From Channallabes apus (taxonomy: Eukaryota > Chordata > Actinopteri > Siluriformes > Clariidae): DNA of 64,000 nt. Of the stretch, positions 55,392 to 64,000 are shown piece after piece. Within the stretch, counting starts at the first letter, position 1; every line of letters starts with the position of its first letter. The DNA lies in contig CM060108.1 of the NCBI GenBank assembly GCA_030522415.1, positions 39,168,756-39,232,755 of the forward strand, in the 5' to 3' direction. The notes beneath the pieces were generated by a model. That model did no database searches. It saw only the letters and a program-made list of their open reading frames with translations, and was not told the origin of the DNA. The translations under genes and the position numbers were made by a program.

Positions 55392-55664
55392 AAAATCCTA
55401 AACCTGTGATCACATCAAGACCTGAAGGAGACATCCTGACAGGAAACTCAGTGACTCTGACCTGTACACTGAATGTACAGTCTACTGGATGGAAGTTTTA
55501 CTGGATCACACCCACACGGAGCACTGAGACTGAGACTGACACACACTCCTACACCATCAGATCAGTTAGTGTCTCTGATGGAGGTCAGTACAGGTGCAGA
55601 GCTGGAAGAGGAAACCCAGTCTACTACACAGACTACAGTGATGCACTCTGGGTAAATGTTATTG
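55392..55664 (+). CDS. Ig-domain exon, type B4 (LITR/FCRL-like receptor)
   Basis: This 273-nt exon has the acceptor TTTCTAACAG|AA and the donor TTG|GTGAGT, phase 1 at both ends, 91 codons. It opens ENPKPVITSRPEGDILTGN. The cysteines lie in VTLTCTLNVQ and GGQYRCRAGRG, the core is GWKFYWITPTR, and it ends YYTDYSDALWVNVIG. It is the last recognisable host exon in the window. No transmembrane or cytoplasmic exon was found in the remaining 8.3 kb, so the 3' end of the gene is probably outside it. Confidence 0.87.
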
Positions 55665-55933
55665 GTGAGTAAGAGACTTCCTGTTAAGTGATTCTGTACA
55701 ACACTGAACATGTGAACAGCGTCACAGTATCGTAACATTTACAGACAGACTCTTTTAGCAAAATTTCTCTTTCATCAAGAAACTTCTAAAAAGAGAAATC
55801 TAATCGTCAGTCACTGCTCAAATATCAGTGTCTTTTATCTTTAGTTTCTTGTTCCCTTGCTGACACTCATGCAGCATCTTATGGAGGATAAACATGTTTT
55901 AACAAAAAGTCTGTGAAATAAAGAGCAACCTGC

Positions 55934-56634
55934 TGTAACGCTTGGATTTAATTAACCGCTTGGTTACAAAAGAACGGATTCAGGAATCTAAATAGGGGCT
56001 TGAAAACCACACTTCCGGTATTGCGTAATCGCGGCAGGACAAAATACGACGCGACACAAAACAACTGTAATAATTTAAACCAAGTGTATTATACAAGATA
56101 AATAAATAAATAAACAAACAAGGTGCACCACAAACCAATATATACAAATATAATACAAATAGAAACAGTGTGTGTGCGATGTATGCAGGTGTGTGTGTGT
56201 GTATGATAGTCCAGTGTCTGAAAAACGGCAAAAGGTATGAAGATGGTGAGTTGGAGAGATGGTTCGATCTCACCAGTAGAAGATGGAAAGTCTGGGAGAT
56301 CGAGAAACGGAAGGAGCTGGGTACTGGATGAAATTATTGAACAATAATCCACAAGCAGTCTCTCAGCCTCAATGAACTCGCAGCGCGCTGTCTTCATCTC
56401 TCCATGCCGGCTTCTACGCCGGTTCCGGCTTTATGCCGGCTCATGTGACCCACGTCACTTCCGGGTTCCCTTGCGTTGCGATCGCGCATGCGCAGGAACT
56501 TGCCCGGTGACCAAACCACTGTCAATGGGGGAAGAGAAACCGCTAGGGCACACCTTCGGCCACAGGTGAGCAGCATTAGCTCCACGACCATTTCCCTGTG
56601 GTTGAAGGTGTCCCTTTTGTGTGGCTGCGCTACA
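55934..56634 (-). repeat. 3' LTR of the gypsy element
   Basis: In plus orientation it runs TGTAACGCTTGG ... GTGGCTGCGCTACA, with TG/CA-type ends, 701 bp. A G-rich polypurine tract (GGTGGGGGGG on the minus strand) abuts it at 56638-56650. Confidence 0.9.
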
Positions 56635-58660
56635 TAGACCCCCCCCACCAAGCTTCCGGCGTCTGAGGAGAACGTCCGTACAAGCGCTTGAGATTCGCCA
56701 CCCTGTAATCCTCGGCTTTTTGTGGGTAGCCCCAAGACATTGTGTATTTAATTGGTCTTTTACCTTTTTGTATTTCTGCTGGACCCTCCCACTTGGGCAC
56801 TCGCTTTGCAGAACATCTTTTTGCTGTGGAGGAGGGAGGTCGAGTTTGGATCCAAACCAGTTCTCCCGGTTGGAAGTGCGCTGCTTCCCCCTGGGTATTG
56901 TGACATCTGGCTCGTCTGGATCTCCGGTGTTCTGCTCTTTGTTTGCCCTCCTCCATGATAAGTCTTTGTCGGGGTGGTGATGGATGTCCAGTCTTGTGTC
57001 AGTGGCACATGCTGCAAGCTCTAGTGTAATGCCAGACGTCTTTCCGTACCGTCGGCCACCCCGCCACATCTAATAGCCTCAGCAGGGTCTTCAGTTGTCC
57101 CCAGTGTCCTCCCAGTGGATTGTCGTGGTAGTAATGAAGAAAGTTTCTTATTAGCGACTGGGGGACTACTAGCTGAAATTTCTCCCCGTGCTTTACTGGT
57201 ACCCGGCGATACAGCACGCCCTGATGGCATTCGAAGGTGACCCTCTGATCTTGTGTGCCTCTTGGGTGATCTTTAGAGAGCAGCTTCGTGATAGTTGGGT
57301 CGTTCTGTTGGGCTTTGATGATCTCGCTCAGGTCGCTCGGAAAGTTGGAGGCCTCTTTAGTGGACGTGGTGGGTAGACGTGGGGTGTCAGCTCCTTTCAG
57401 CGGCGGGTGTGCTCGGGGTATGGCATCTGGACCCGGAATAAAGCGGTCCTCGCGATCTTTCTCTCCCCTAGCGCCACTCTCCACCTGTTGTTCCATGGTG
57501 CTCGCCGCTCCTCTTAACGCCACTCTCGTGTTGATGTTCTCCCGGGTTCGCCCCCCTAGTTCTTCCTCGGAGATATCAGGTTTCCCCATGAGACAGATGG
57601 CGGGGTGGTCATCGGCGAAGTCTCCCTGGCGTTGCACTGGCCGCTGTACCGGAGACCTCAGCTTGTCTTCCTCTTCGTCGAGGTCGTCATCCAGTATAAA
57701 AGCCGCCAGGAATGCCTGTTTAAACGACTGCCAGTCCTTCACCTTGCCCTTCTCCGCCTTACACCAACTCGGCGCAGGCCCTCGTAGAACCGAGCCGAGG
57801 GTTCCCAGCAGCTCTGGTCGGGTCAGGGCTCTGATCTCCATGTACTTCTCCACTTGCTCGAGGAAGTTCCTCACCTCAGCTGTCTCTGACGCGTCGCAGA
57901 AGGTTGGAAACTCCATCCAGATGGATGGTCGGGCATGAAGAGACGAAGAAAGTGGGGATGAGAGCAGAGCCGAGGAATGAGCTGGAACACCAGGAGGAAC
58001 GTCGTAGCCATTAGGAGTGCTTGGTGGCTTTACCTTGGCCGTTGCTGTAGTGGTTGGAGTGCTGGGACGATGTTGTGTAGGAGATGGTGTAGGGGTGTAG
58101 GCTTGTAACCTGTGGGCGGTGGGCGTACAAGTCGGACGCAGTCTCTTCATCTGGTTCTCCCAGATGACGTCACGCTGTAGAAAACAGTCAACGATGGCTC
58201 TCTCCATTTTTTCGAGAGCCTCCTGGCAGTAGCGCTGCAGCCCTTCCAGGCTCGCGTCCACTGCGTCACGAAGACTGATTTCACGGTTGAGACTGCTGTC
58301 CAGGGATTGTCTATAATCCTGCTCTAGGGAGCCCGCTTTATCAGTAAGCGCCCCCAAGTCCATCTTACATTGAAACAGTTCAGTATGTAGTGTGTGCACT
58401 ACCCCAAAATCAGTCCCATGAACAATAATATCATCATCATCATCATCATCATCGTCACTATCATGGCTATCTGATATATATAATGAACTAATCAATGCAG
58501 TTACTTCAGCTGTAGGGTTACGGCGCGTATTAAAAGCATCCTCTACATCAACCAGCATGTTCTTAGCCACTACACAGTCGGCCTTAGCAGCACTACTAGC
58601 ATTAGCATTAGCATTAGCTTTAGCACTAGCATTAGCGTCCATCTTGTTCAGCCACGTCAC
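56630..58660 (-). pseudogene. Gag fused to integrase end domains, one in-frame stop
   Basis: A single minus-strand frame runs from MTWLNKMDAN (58660) to a TAG just inside the 3' LTR, with one TGA at 56999-57001. The N-terminal 90 residues have an Ala/Asn repeat and an Asp tract. A coiled Gag N-region and a Pro/Thr-rich linker follow. The Gag core is at about 255-340 (MEFPTFCDASETAEVRNFLE; ALTRPELLGTLGSVLRG; DWQSFKQAFLAAF). No zinc knuckle, protease, reverse transcriptase or RNase H is present. From about residue 450 the frame continues as the integrase N-terminal HHCC finger (HDNPLGGHWGQLKT ... CSMCH). After the TGA comes the integrase C-terminal domain (HFQPGELVWIQTRPPS, PKWEGPAEIQK, VANLKRLYG). 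The integrase catalytic core is missing. The deletion joints kept frame. Confidence 0.87.
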
Positions 58661-58691
58661 ACAAAACCGGAAAATATCCCAAAATACAAAT

Positions 58692-58709
58692 TCCCCGTAC
58701 GGGCCACCA
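58692..58709 (-). promoter_or_regulatory. Candidate primer-binding site
   Basis: On the minus strand TGGTGGCCCGTACGGGGA begins three bases inside the 5' LTR and starts with TGG, as tRNA primer sites do. The tRNA it would pair with was not identified. Confidence 0.5.
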
Positions 58710-58712
58710 CTA

Positions 58713-59424
58713 TGTAACGCTTGGATTTAATTAACCGATTGGTTACATAAGAACGGATTCGGGAATCTAAATAGGGGCTTGAAAACCACACTTCCGGTAT
58801 TGCGTAATCGCGGCAGGACAAAATACGACGTGACACAAAACAACTGTAATAATTTAAACCAAGTGTATTATACAAGATAAATAAATAAATAAACAAACAA
58901 GGTGCACCACAAACCAATATATACAAATATAATACAAATAGAAACAGTGTGTGTTCGATGTATGTGGGTGTGTGTGTGTGTGTATGATAGTCCAGTGTCT
59001 GAAAAACGGCAAAGGGTATGAAGATGGTGAGTTGGAGAGATGGTTCGATCTCACCAGTAGAAGATGGAAAGTCTGGGAGATCGAGAAACGGAAGGAGCTG
59101 GGTACTGGATGAAATTATTGAACAATAATCCACAAGCAGTCTCTCAGCCTCAATGAACTCACAGCGCGCTGTCCTCATCTCTCTGTGCCGGCTTCTACGC
59201 TGGTTCTGGCTTTATGCTGGCTCATGTGACCCACATCACTTCCGGGTTCCCTTGCGTCGCGATAGCGCATGTGCGGGAACTTGCCCGGTGACCGAACCAC
59301 TGTCAATGGGGGAAGAGAAACCGCTAGGGCATACCTTCGGCCACAGGTGAGCAGCATTAGCTCCACGACCATTTCCCTGTTGTTGAAGGTGTACCTTTTG
59401 TGCCTTTTGTGTGGCTGCGCTACA
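58713..59424 (-). repeat. 5' LTR of the gypsy element
   Basis: 712 bp, collinear with 55934-56634 with few substitutions and a small duplication (TGCCTTTTGTG near 59400). The promoter and polyadenylation signals of the element are expected here but were not pinpointed. Confidence 0.9.
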
Positions 59425-62080
59425 CTGCTGTAAAATCAAGACATTAAAATATGTAATTAATTTAAAGTACAATTTAGGAAAATTCCATTAAACCAATGCA
59501 CTGTTCATTAGTTTTTAATTTTTTTAATCATATTAGTCGTATTATAGTAAATTATTAAATTAAACCTTTTTACAAACCTTTTACTTTTACATAAATAATG
59601 ACATTTGATAATATGAAGACATTAAGACCATATTAATGTAACAGTAAATGTAATGTAATGTAAATTTTCCCACAGAAATAAATGCCTGTGTTTTAATTTT
59701 ATCCTAAGTGAGCTCTGCTTCCACAACTCATTGAGCAGTAGAGTTAATTATCTCATGAATGCATTTTGTCCCTCTGCAGCTTTTAAAACTCATTTGCTAC
59801 ATCACTAGTCTGTAAAAGACACATTACTCGTGTAGACGTGTGGTATTTGCTGTTCTTACAAGATTCTACAGAACTTCAAGTGGTGTACACAGAGCTGTGC
59901 ACAGACCTTTTGAGGGGCATGTGCTGAAACTGAAAAAAAAAAAAAAAAAACCAACCCCTCCACAAACCCCTCCACCACCAAAAAAAATAACAAACAATAA
60001 TATTCTTATATTATATTTAATTAATATTAATAACTTTTATACAGATAATATATACATATAGAGGGTATCTTTAAAACTAATTACAACAACACTCTTCTGT
60101 GAGCCATGTGTTTGAAGATGTTTATGACCTCACTGGGATGTCCCTCTCAATGGCTACAAGGAGATACACCATTATAATTTCTAAATTATATTTTACGATA
60201 GCTTGGCATTATACAGTGCACATACACCTGGCCTTTTAGTAAAGTTAGTTTTGCCAATTTGTGTCCTGGGTGGTTGTCTGTGTATTATTTGTCCTGTGTT
60301 TGTGAATTGGCTGTGGACTCTCTCTTATTTAGTTGTGTAGGATGTTCATTTTTTTCCTTTGCTTTGCATACATGCAGATTACATTCTGCATGATAAAATT
60401 TATAGAATGCACAGTGACCTGATGATTCTCATTCTCACTGTGTAAAGTATTTATGTTATTTAATACAACATCAGTAGTAATCCATGTTTTTCTATGTTTA
60501 TACATGTGAAGATGAGCGGGGAGTATACAATACTAGACTCTATAGTATAGAATCTAGCCAGCAAACACATGCATAATATAATAGCATCGTAAACTTTAAC
60601 CTACCATGCTGTGACCATAGACTAAATAATAATAATTACATCATGTAATTTACATGCATCAGCACATTCAGCAAATTGCCATAAAATCAAAATAGAAATT
60701 TCTTATAATATATTTAACCTAGCTAAGGATCACTCGGTTGCTTTGTGTCAAACTCAAATGCAGTTACACTGCGTGTTTTTGACCAGCGAATGTGTGCAAT
60801 TTGTCCATCATTAAAAATGACGACATCACATTACATCAACATTACACCGGTATGGTGATGCATTACAGTATATGAACCTTTATAGACATACTAGTGTTTA
60901 TTTCATAAAGACAACATAGCACTTATTCATACAAGAAGATATTTTACCGTTACAAGATGAAGACCTTCATCTGCTTCTGCTCTATGACTCTGATGTGCTG
61001 AAACGTAAGTTCGTGGCGCTCAGGGAGCGAAGTTGTCACTTTTAAATGCCATTAATTGGTTAAATATTTGTTCAAAAGACAAACAGATGTAAAGGGCTAC
61101 CAAAAGCCATGATTTAGTAAAAAAAAAAAAAAACTCCCCACAAAAAAAGGACACGTCCAATTGTAATTACAAAAAGGGCATGTGCTCTGCACAGGTTGAG
61201 CCCTACCTGTGCACTTGCCTGGGTGTACAGTATAGTGTATGTGTGTGTGTATGTATGAGGGTTTCTCTGTGATAAGCTTCTTAATCTTCAAACTCACACA
61301 GGGTTAAGTCTCCTTTATGGTGGCATCTTTCAAATGTACAAGGCAAAATGCTGACTGTGAATGGCCATTAAAAAGGTAAAACACATTTAGTCCATTAAAC
61401 ACACTGATGTGAACAATCGGCTCTGTGGTGTTTCTGTAATCTGTTTCGAAATATGTGTTTATAAGTAAGCTAGTACAGAAGCTATGCTAAGTGATAAATG
61501 GTGAGAGTATTAAAATACACATATTAAGAATGAGAGTAAAACATGGAAATTAATTAAAGAAATCAGAGACTCAGTCACAATAAGAGAAGAAGATTTTATT
61601 AAAGACATCTCAGTCTCTCACACACACACACACACACACTTCTCTCACTCTGCTTATATACACTGAAAATTACTGCGTTCACATAAAATGTATATGTTGC
61701 TGGACAGATGTTTCTTGTCCTTCTCTCTAAAGCTGGGTGTTGAAATTATGGATCCTCCACCTTGTTAACTCCTCAAAGGGGAACATGTTGCTCTAGCAGT
61801 TATCTTGTAAGCCCTTCTGTCATCACTATAACTGATAAGTAGCACCTTTAGTTTGGACAATTTGACACGTACATACACAAGCATTTTCTTTACCATATCA
61901 GGTTACCCTTTAAAATCTTTTACCACATACTTTATCTAAAACAAACTCTGAAAAATACACTGAGGGTGTTTGTGGAGTTAATTTGACATTTTATTGGTCC
62001 TTTGCTGCACAATGTTTGAGAACCTCAGCTTGAACTAATGAAGATACAGTAGTCAGCTATTGGTAATAAATATTATCCAG
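59425..62080 (+). other. Duplicated intron/flank without identified exons
   Basis: 59430-61520 is collinear with 50150-50950, plus extra sequence at about 59930-61200. Simple repeats are poly-A/CCACC near 59930-59990 and (AC)n at about 61620-61640. A short signal-peptide-like frame is at 60957 (see findings). No Ig, transmembrane or tail exon is recognised. Confidence 0.6.
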
Positions 62081-62109
62081 CATGTTGTTCAAACTAAACA
62101 GAGCTGTTA

Positions 62110-62395
62110 CTAATATCACCAAGGCAGCAAACTTCAGTGTGTTTGCTGCTTTGTAATGGCATTTCAGCAGCTGCTCTCTTAATCTGATGAATTTGTCTTG
62201 CAGAAACCTTCCTTATTCTGCCTTCATCTGCACGAACCTGTCTGTGCGCTGAATCAGCCACAAATGTCTTCACAGTACGATGATCACGCTTAGGTTTTCA
62301 TGAAATATCTAATGTTTTTATACCGTGTCCAAGGCATTGCAATATTTGACGCTTTTCGGCAGCAGAGATCCTTTTTCTTTCCCATATTGCTTGAA
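62110..62395 (-). pseudogene. Tc1-like transposase N-terminal fragment (family G)
   Basis: Read leftwards from the ATG near 62386 the pieces are MGKKKDL, AEKRQI (frameshifted), KHLR- and HRT-like HTH remains, then ADSAHRQVRADEGRIRKVSA and RQIHQIKRAAAEMPLQSS. Frameshifts are frequent. There is no catalytic domain. Confidence 0.6.
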
Positions 62396-62814
62396 ACCTG
62401 TGGCCTGTTTAACGTGCCCCTATTATGCCATTTTAAAGTTTGCTAATATTGTTTAATGATTCTCTTAAAATAGGTTTACATGTATGTAAGGTCAAAAAAC
62501 ACTTTAGTTTTCTCCAAAAATAGATAAAATTTTACTCCATTTCTAAATGATTCGTAAACGACTCGTGTGAATCAGTTTGAAGATTCAGTCTGTCTAAACC
62601 CCTCCTTTCTGTGAGCCCTCACTGCTGTGATTGGTCAGATGGCGCGGTGATTTATGACTGGTCTACCACTACAGCGTGTGTCGGAAAACGAAACGCCCAT
62701 GACCATAACTGAACGACGGCTCTGGAGACCCGTCAATACATAGAAAAGATGGCATAACGACCAGCTAATTTTATATTAACGGTGGCTACAAAAATCGAGA
62801 GGTCTTTTATCTTT

Positions 62815-63216
62815 GTGTCGGTGTTGCGTTAGAAGGCCGGTGAGCAAAAAGGACAAATACAAACAAGTAGATAAAGCAAACTTGTATTATACAAAATTAA
62901 ATAAAGTAAATGAAAAAGGTGCACCACAAGCAAACAAAGATATAAACAATATTTACAAACTATATATAATAAACGGTATGTGTGTGCGTGAACGCGAGTG
63001 AGTGGAAAATGTCCGAAGTCCGTGTTTATTGTACATGTGTTATCCGAGTATACTGAGTATGGTTCGGTCTCACCGGGGTTAATGAAGTCCGGGAGGCCAA
63101 TGACGGAGGGTGAGATGTCCTCGGAATATGTCCGAAGTCAAAGATAATCCGGTTAAAAAATCTTCGAAAGAAAATGATCCACAGAAATCTCTCCTTCTCT
63201 CGTCCAAACAAATAAC

Positions 63217-63264
<48 letters not shown>

Positions 63265-63400
63265 TGCGCATGCTCCATTCCCTTACACTTCGCGTGTGTG
63301 TGTGGTGCGTGTGTGTGTTCTGCGCATGCTCCATGCCCTTACACTTCGCGTGTGTGTGTGGTGCGCATGCTCTGTGCCCTTACACTTTGGCATAAACAGT
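62815..63400. mobile_element. Divergent gypsy LTR-like fragment
   Basis: It shares the order and phrases of the 55.9-kb LTR (TTGTATTATACAAAATTAAA; AAAAGGTGCACCACAAGCAA; GGTTCGGTCTCACCGGGGTT; GTCCGGGAGGCC) but is much diverged. It ends in a (GT)n/minisatellite region. Exact ends and target duplication are not resolved. Confidence 0.55.
63219..63395. repeat. (GT)n plus GCGCATGCTCC minisatellite
   Basis: A (GT)n run of about 44 bp is followed by three units containing TGGTGCGCATGCTCCAT and CCCTTACACTTCGCGTG. Long ORFs across it are low-complexity artefacts. Confidence 0.9.
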
Positions 63401-63534
63401 TAAAAAGGATTTTGTGTGCTCTCGTTTTTTATTGTTTTTTTAATATTATAACGTGTTTAAGCGAACCCGGCATGAATGCTCGGTCACATTAACAAGAGTG
63501 CGGTAACGTTAATTTTAAAATGGCAGCCAAGTTA

Positions 63535-63645
63535 AACGTGGGCGGGGCAAGGTGTTCGCAACGTATAACGTGGGCGGGCCAAGTTGTTCACGACATAGAA
63601 TGTGGGCGGGGCAAGTTGTTCGCGACGTAGAACGTGGGCGGACAT
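63535..63645. repeat. Tandem repeat of GTGGGCGGGGCAAG...CGACGTAGAAC
   Basis: About three and a half units of roughly 35 bp, each with AACGTGGGCGGGGCAAGTTG then TTCGCGACGTAG. It is CpG-rich, in the interior of the TTAA-flanked element. Confidence 0.85.
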
Positions 63646-64000
63646 TATGCAAATATGTTACTTAGTGACGTGGATCCGTAACAGAGAAAGATTCAAATTG
63701 CTAACGACTCGTTTAGGCGAATGTGAGCCGACTCTTTTTTTTAATAGACAAAAATTTCATTTATCGTGCACTGTCGGCATCACAGATAGTGCAGATAGTT
63801 TATGTTCACATACAGCTACATGACACACTGCATGAAAGAAAATATTTGAAAAAGCATAATAGTGGCACTTTAATAATGTGGAACAACCTTCTTCAGTACT
63901 TTTCCTTTAATTGGGCTTATCTGGCAAACTAATTATCACACGTGTCTGAGATTCATTTCAGTGATCCAAAGAGCCCTGAGACACAATACTATCCATGAGT

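Larger units (their letters stand above)
55934..59424 (-). mobile_element. Ty3/gypsy LTR retrotransposon, internally deleted, LTR to LTR
   Basis: Two LTRs (55934-56634 and 58713-59424) flank only 2.08 kb. A 4-bp duplication CTGC lies at 55930-55933 and 59425-59428. Orientation is minus, so the right LTR is the 5' LTR. Pol is mostly absent. The LTRs are nearly identical, which implies a recent insertion. It lies in the intron after exon B4. Confidence 0.9.
62413..63869. mobile_element. Non-autonomous DNA transposon flanked by TTAA
   Basis: The ends CGTGCCCCTATTATGC and GCATAATAGTGGCACT are inverted repeats with TTAA on both sides (62409-62412 and 63870-63873). This target pattern suits piggyBac or Kolobok groups. 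It holds an LTR-like insertion and three GGGCGGGGCAAG-type tandem repeats, and no transposase. Confidence 0.7.
62080..64000 (-). mobile_element. Tc1-like transposon fragment (family G), split by a TTAA-flanked element
   Basis: The left part 62080-62408 carries the start of a transposase gene on minus. The right part 63874-64000 is its leader (AATAATGTGGAACAACCTTC; TCATTTCAGTGATCCAAAGA). The element continues past the window end, and the other half is missing to the left. Confidence 0.65.

Noticed and set aside
56455..57069. 204-codon minus-strand frame over the LTR/internal junction
   Set aside because: It overlaps the integrase C-terminal coding in another frame and runs into the LTR.
57288..57938. 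216-codon open frame on the plus strand
   Set aside because: It is antisense to the gypsy Gag-integrase frame, with Ser-rich composition and no recognisable protein.
63110..63492. Cys/Val-repeat proteins (MCVCVCV...)
   Set aside because: They are translations of (GT)n microsatellite and minisatellite sequence.
55665..64000. Transmembrane or ITIM/ITAM exon of the Ig receptor
   Set aside because: I looked for a hydrophobic exon with phase 1 acceptor and for YxxL motifs after exon B4 and found only repeats and transposons.

Overview
The window reads as a teleost fish genomic segment. Clariid/ictalurid-type catfish are a fair guess but not proven. The evidence is intron-split immune-receptor Ig exons, many Tc1-like transposons, hAT, Harbinger and piggyBac relics, fish-type tRNA-derived SINEs, L2/Rex1- and RTE-type LINEs, a Ty3/gypsy element and abundant (GT)n/(TA)n microsatellites. 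There is no prokaryotic content.

Host content. The only convincing host coding sequence is a chain of single Ig-domain exons, all on the + strand, between 10.4 and 55.7 kb. There are two domain types. Type A has a TFRCDI...GGKYTCRGRR pattern (10419-10676, 24917-25180, 28794-29060, 29206-29475, and broken 52116-53575). Type B has a VTLTCTL...VSDGGQYRC...YTHYSDALW pattern (12884-13156, 27321-27593, 49785-50051, 55392-55664). Every intact exon begins and ends in phase 1, so they can be spliced to one another in any combination. They resemble Fc receptor-like / leukocyte immune-type receptors (LITR/FCRL) of fish. Introns around them are also paralogous, so the locus grew by tandem duplication of A-B modules. 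No secure signal-peptide, transmembrane or cytoplasmic exon was found, so the gene or genes probably extend beyond the window.

Layout. 0-9.8 kb is intergenic repeat: SINE, Tc1-like, an L2/Rex1-type LINE joined to an RTE-LINE 3' end, and a Tc1 fragment. 9.8-14.3 kb is module 1 (A, B). 14.3-24.8 kb is a Ty3/gypsy relic and a 7.2-kb element with CCCAGATAGCA termini that holds piggyBac and BEN-like remnants and a Tc1 copy. 24.8-29.5 kb holds exons A, B, A, A, with CACT-type and hAT-type insertions between them. 29.7-49.6 kb is a 20-kb nested transposon stack in a single intron: Tc1 with hAT inside; Harbinger with solo LTR and Tc1 inside; an inverted BEN/piggyBac fragment; Tc1 with SINE inside; Tc1 split by a near-complete RTE LINE; and Tc1 split by a 4.1-kb hAT that carries tRNA-Glu-derived tandem repeats. 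49.7-55.7 kb holds exons B, A (killed by a Tc1 insertion), B. 55.9-59.4 kb is a complete LTR-to-LTR Ty3/gypsy deletion derivative. 59.4-64 kb is duplicated intron sequence followed by a Tc1 relic with a TTAA-flanked insertion.

Many insertions have exact boundaries: 8-bp duplications for three hAT elements, 4-bp for two LTR insertions, 9- and 14-bp for SINEs, about 22-bp for the RTE LINE, and TA for Tc1 elements. Several are confirmed by the empty site in a paralogous intron elsewhere in the window. No new molecular system was recognised. The most unusual items are the modular Ig exon array, the Tc1 insertion inside an Ig exon, the in-frame Gag/integrase-end fusion element, the hAT carrying tRNA-like tandem repeats, and two Tc1 copies that share the same deletion of a catalytic region.
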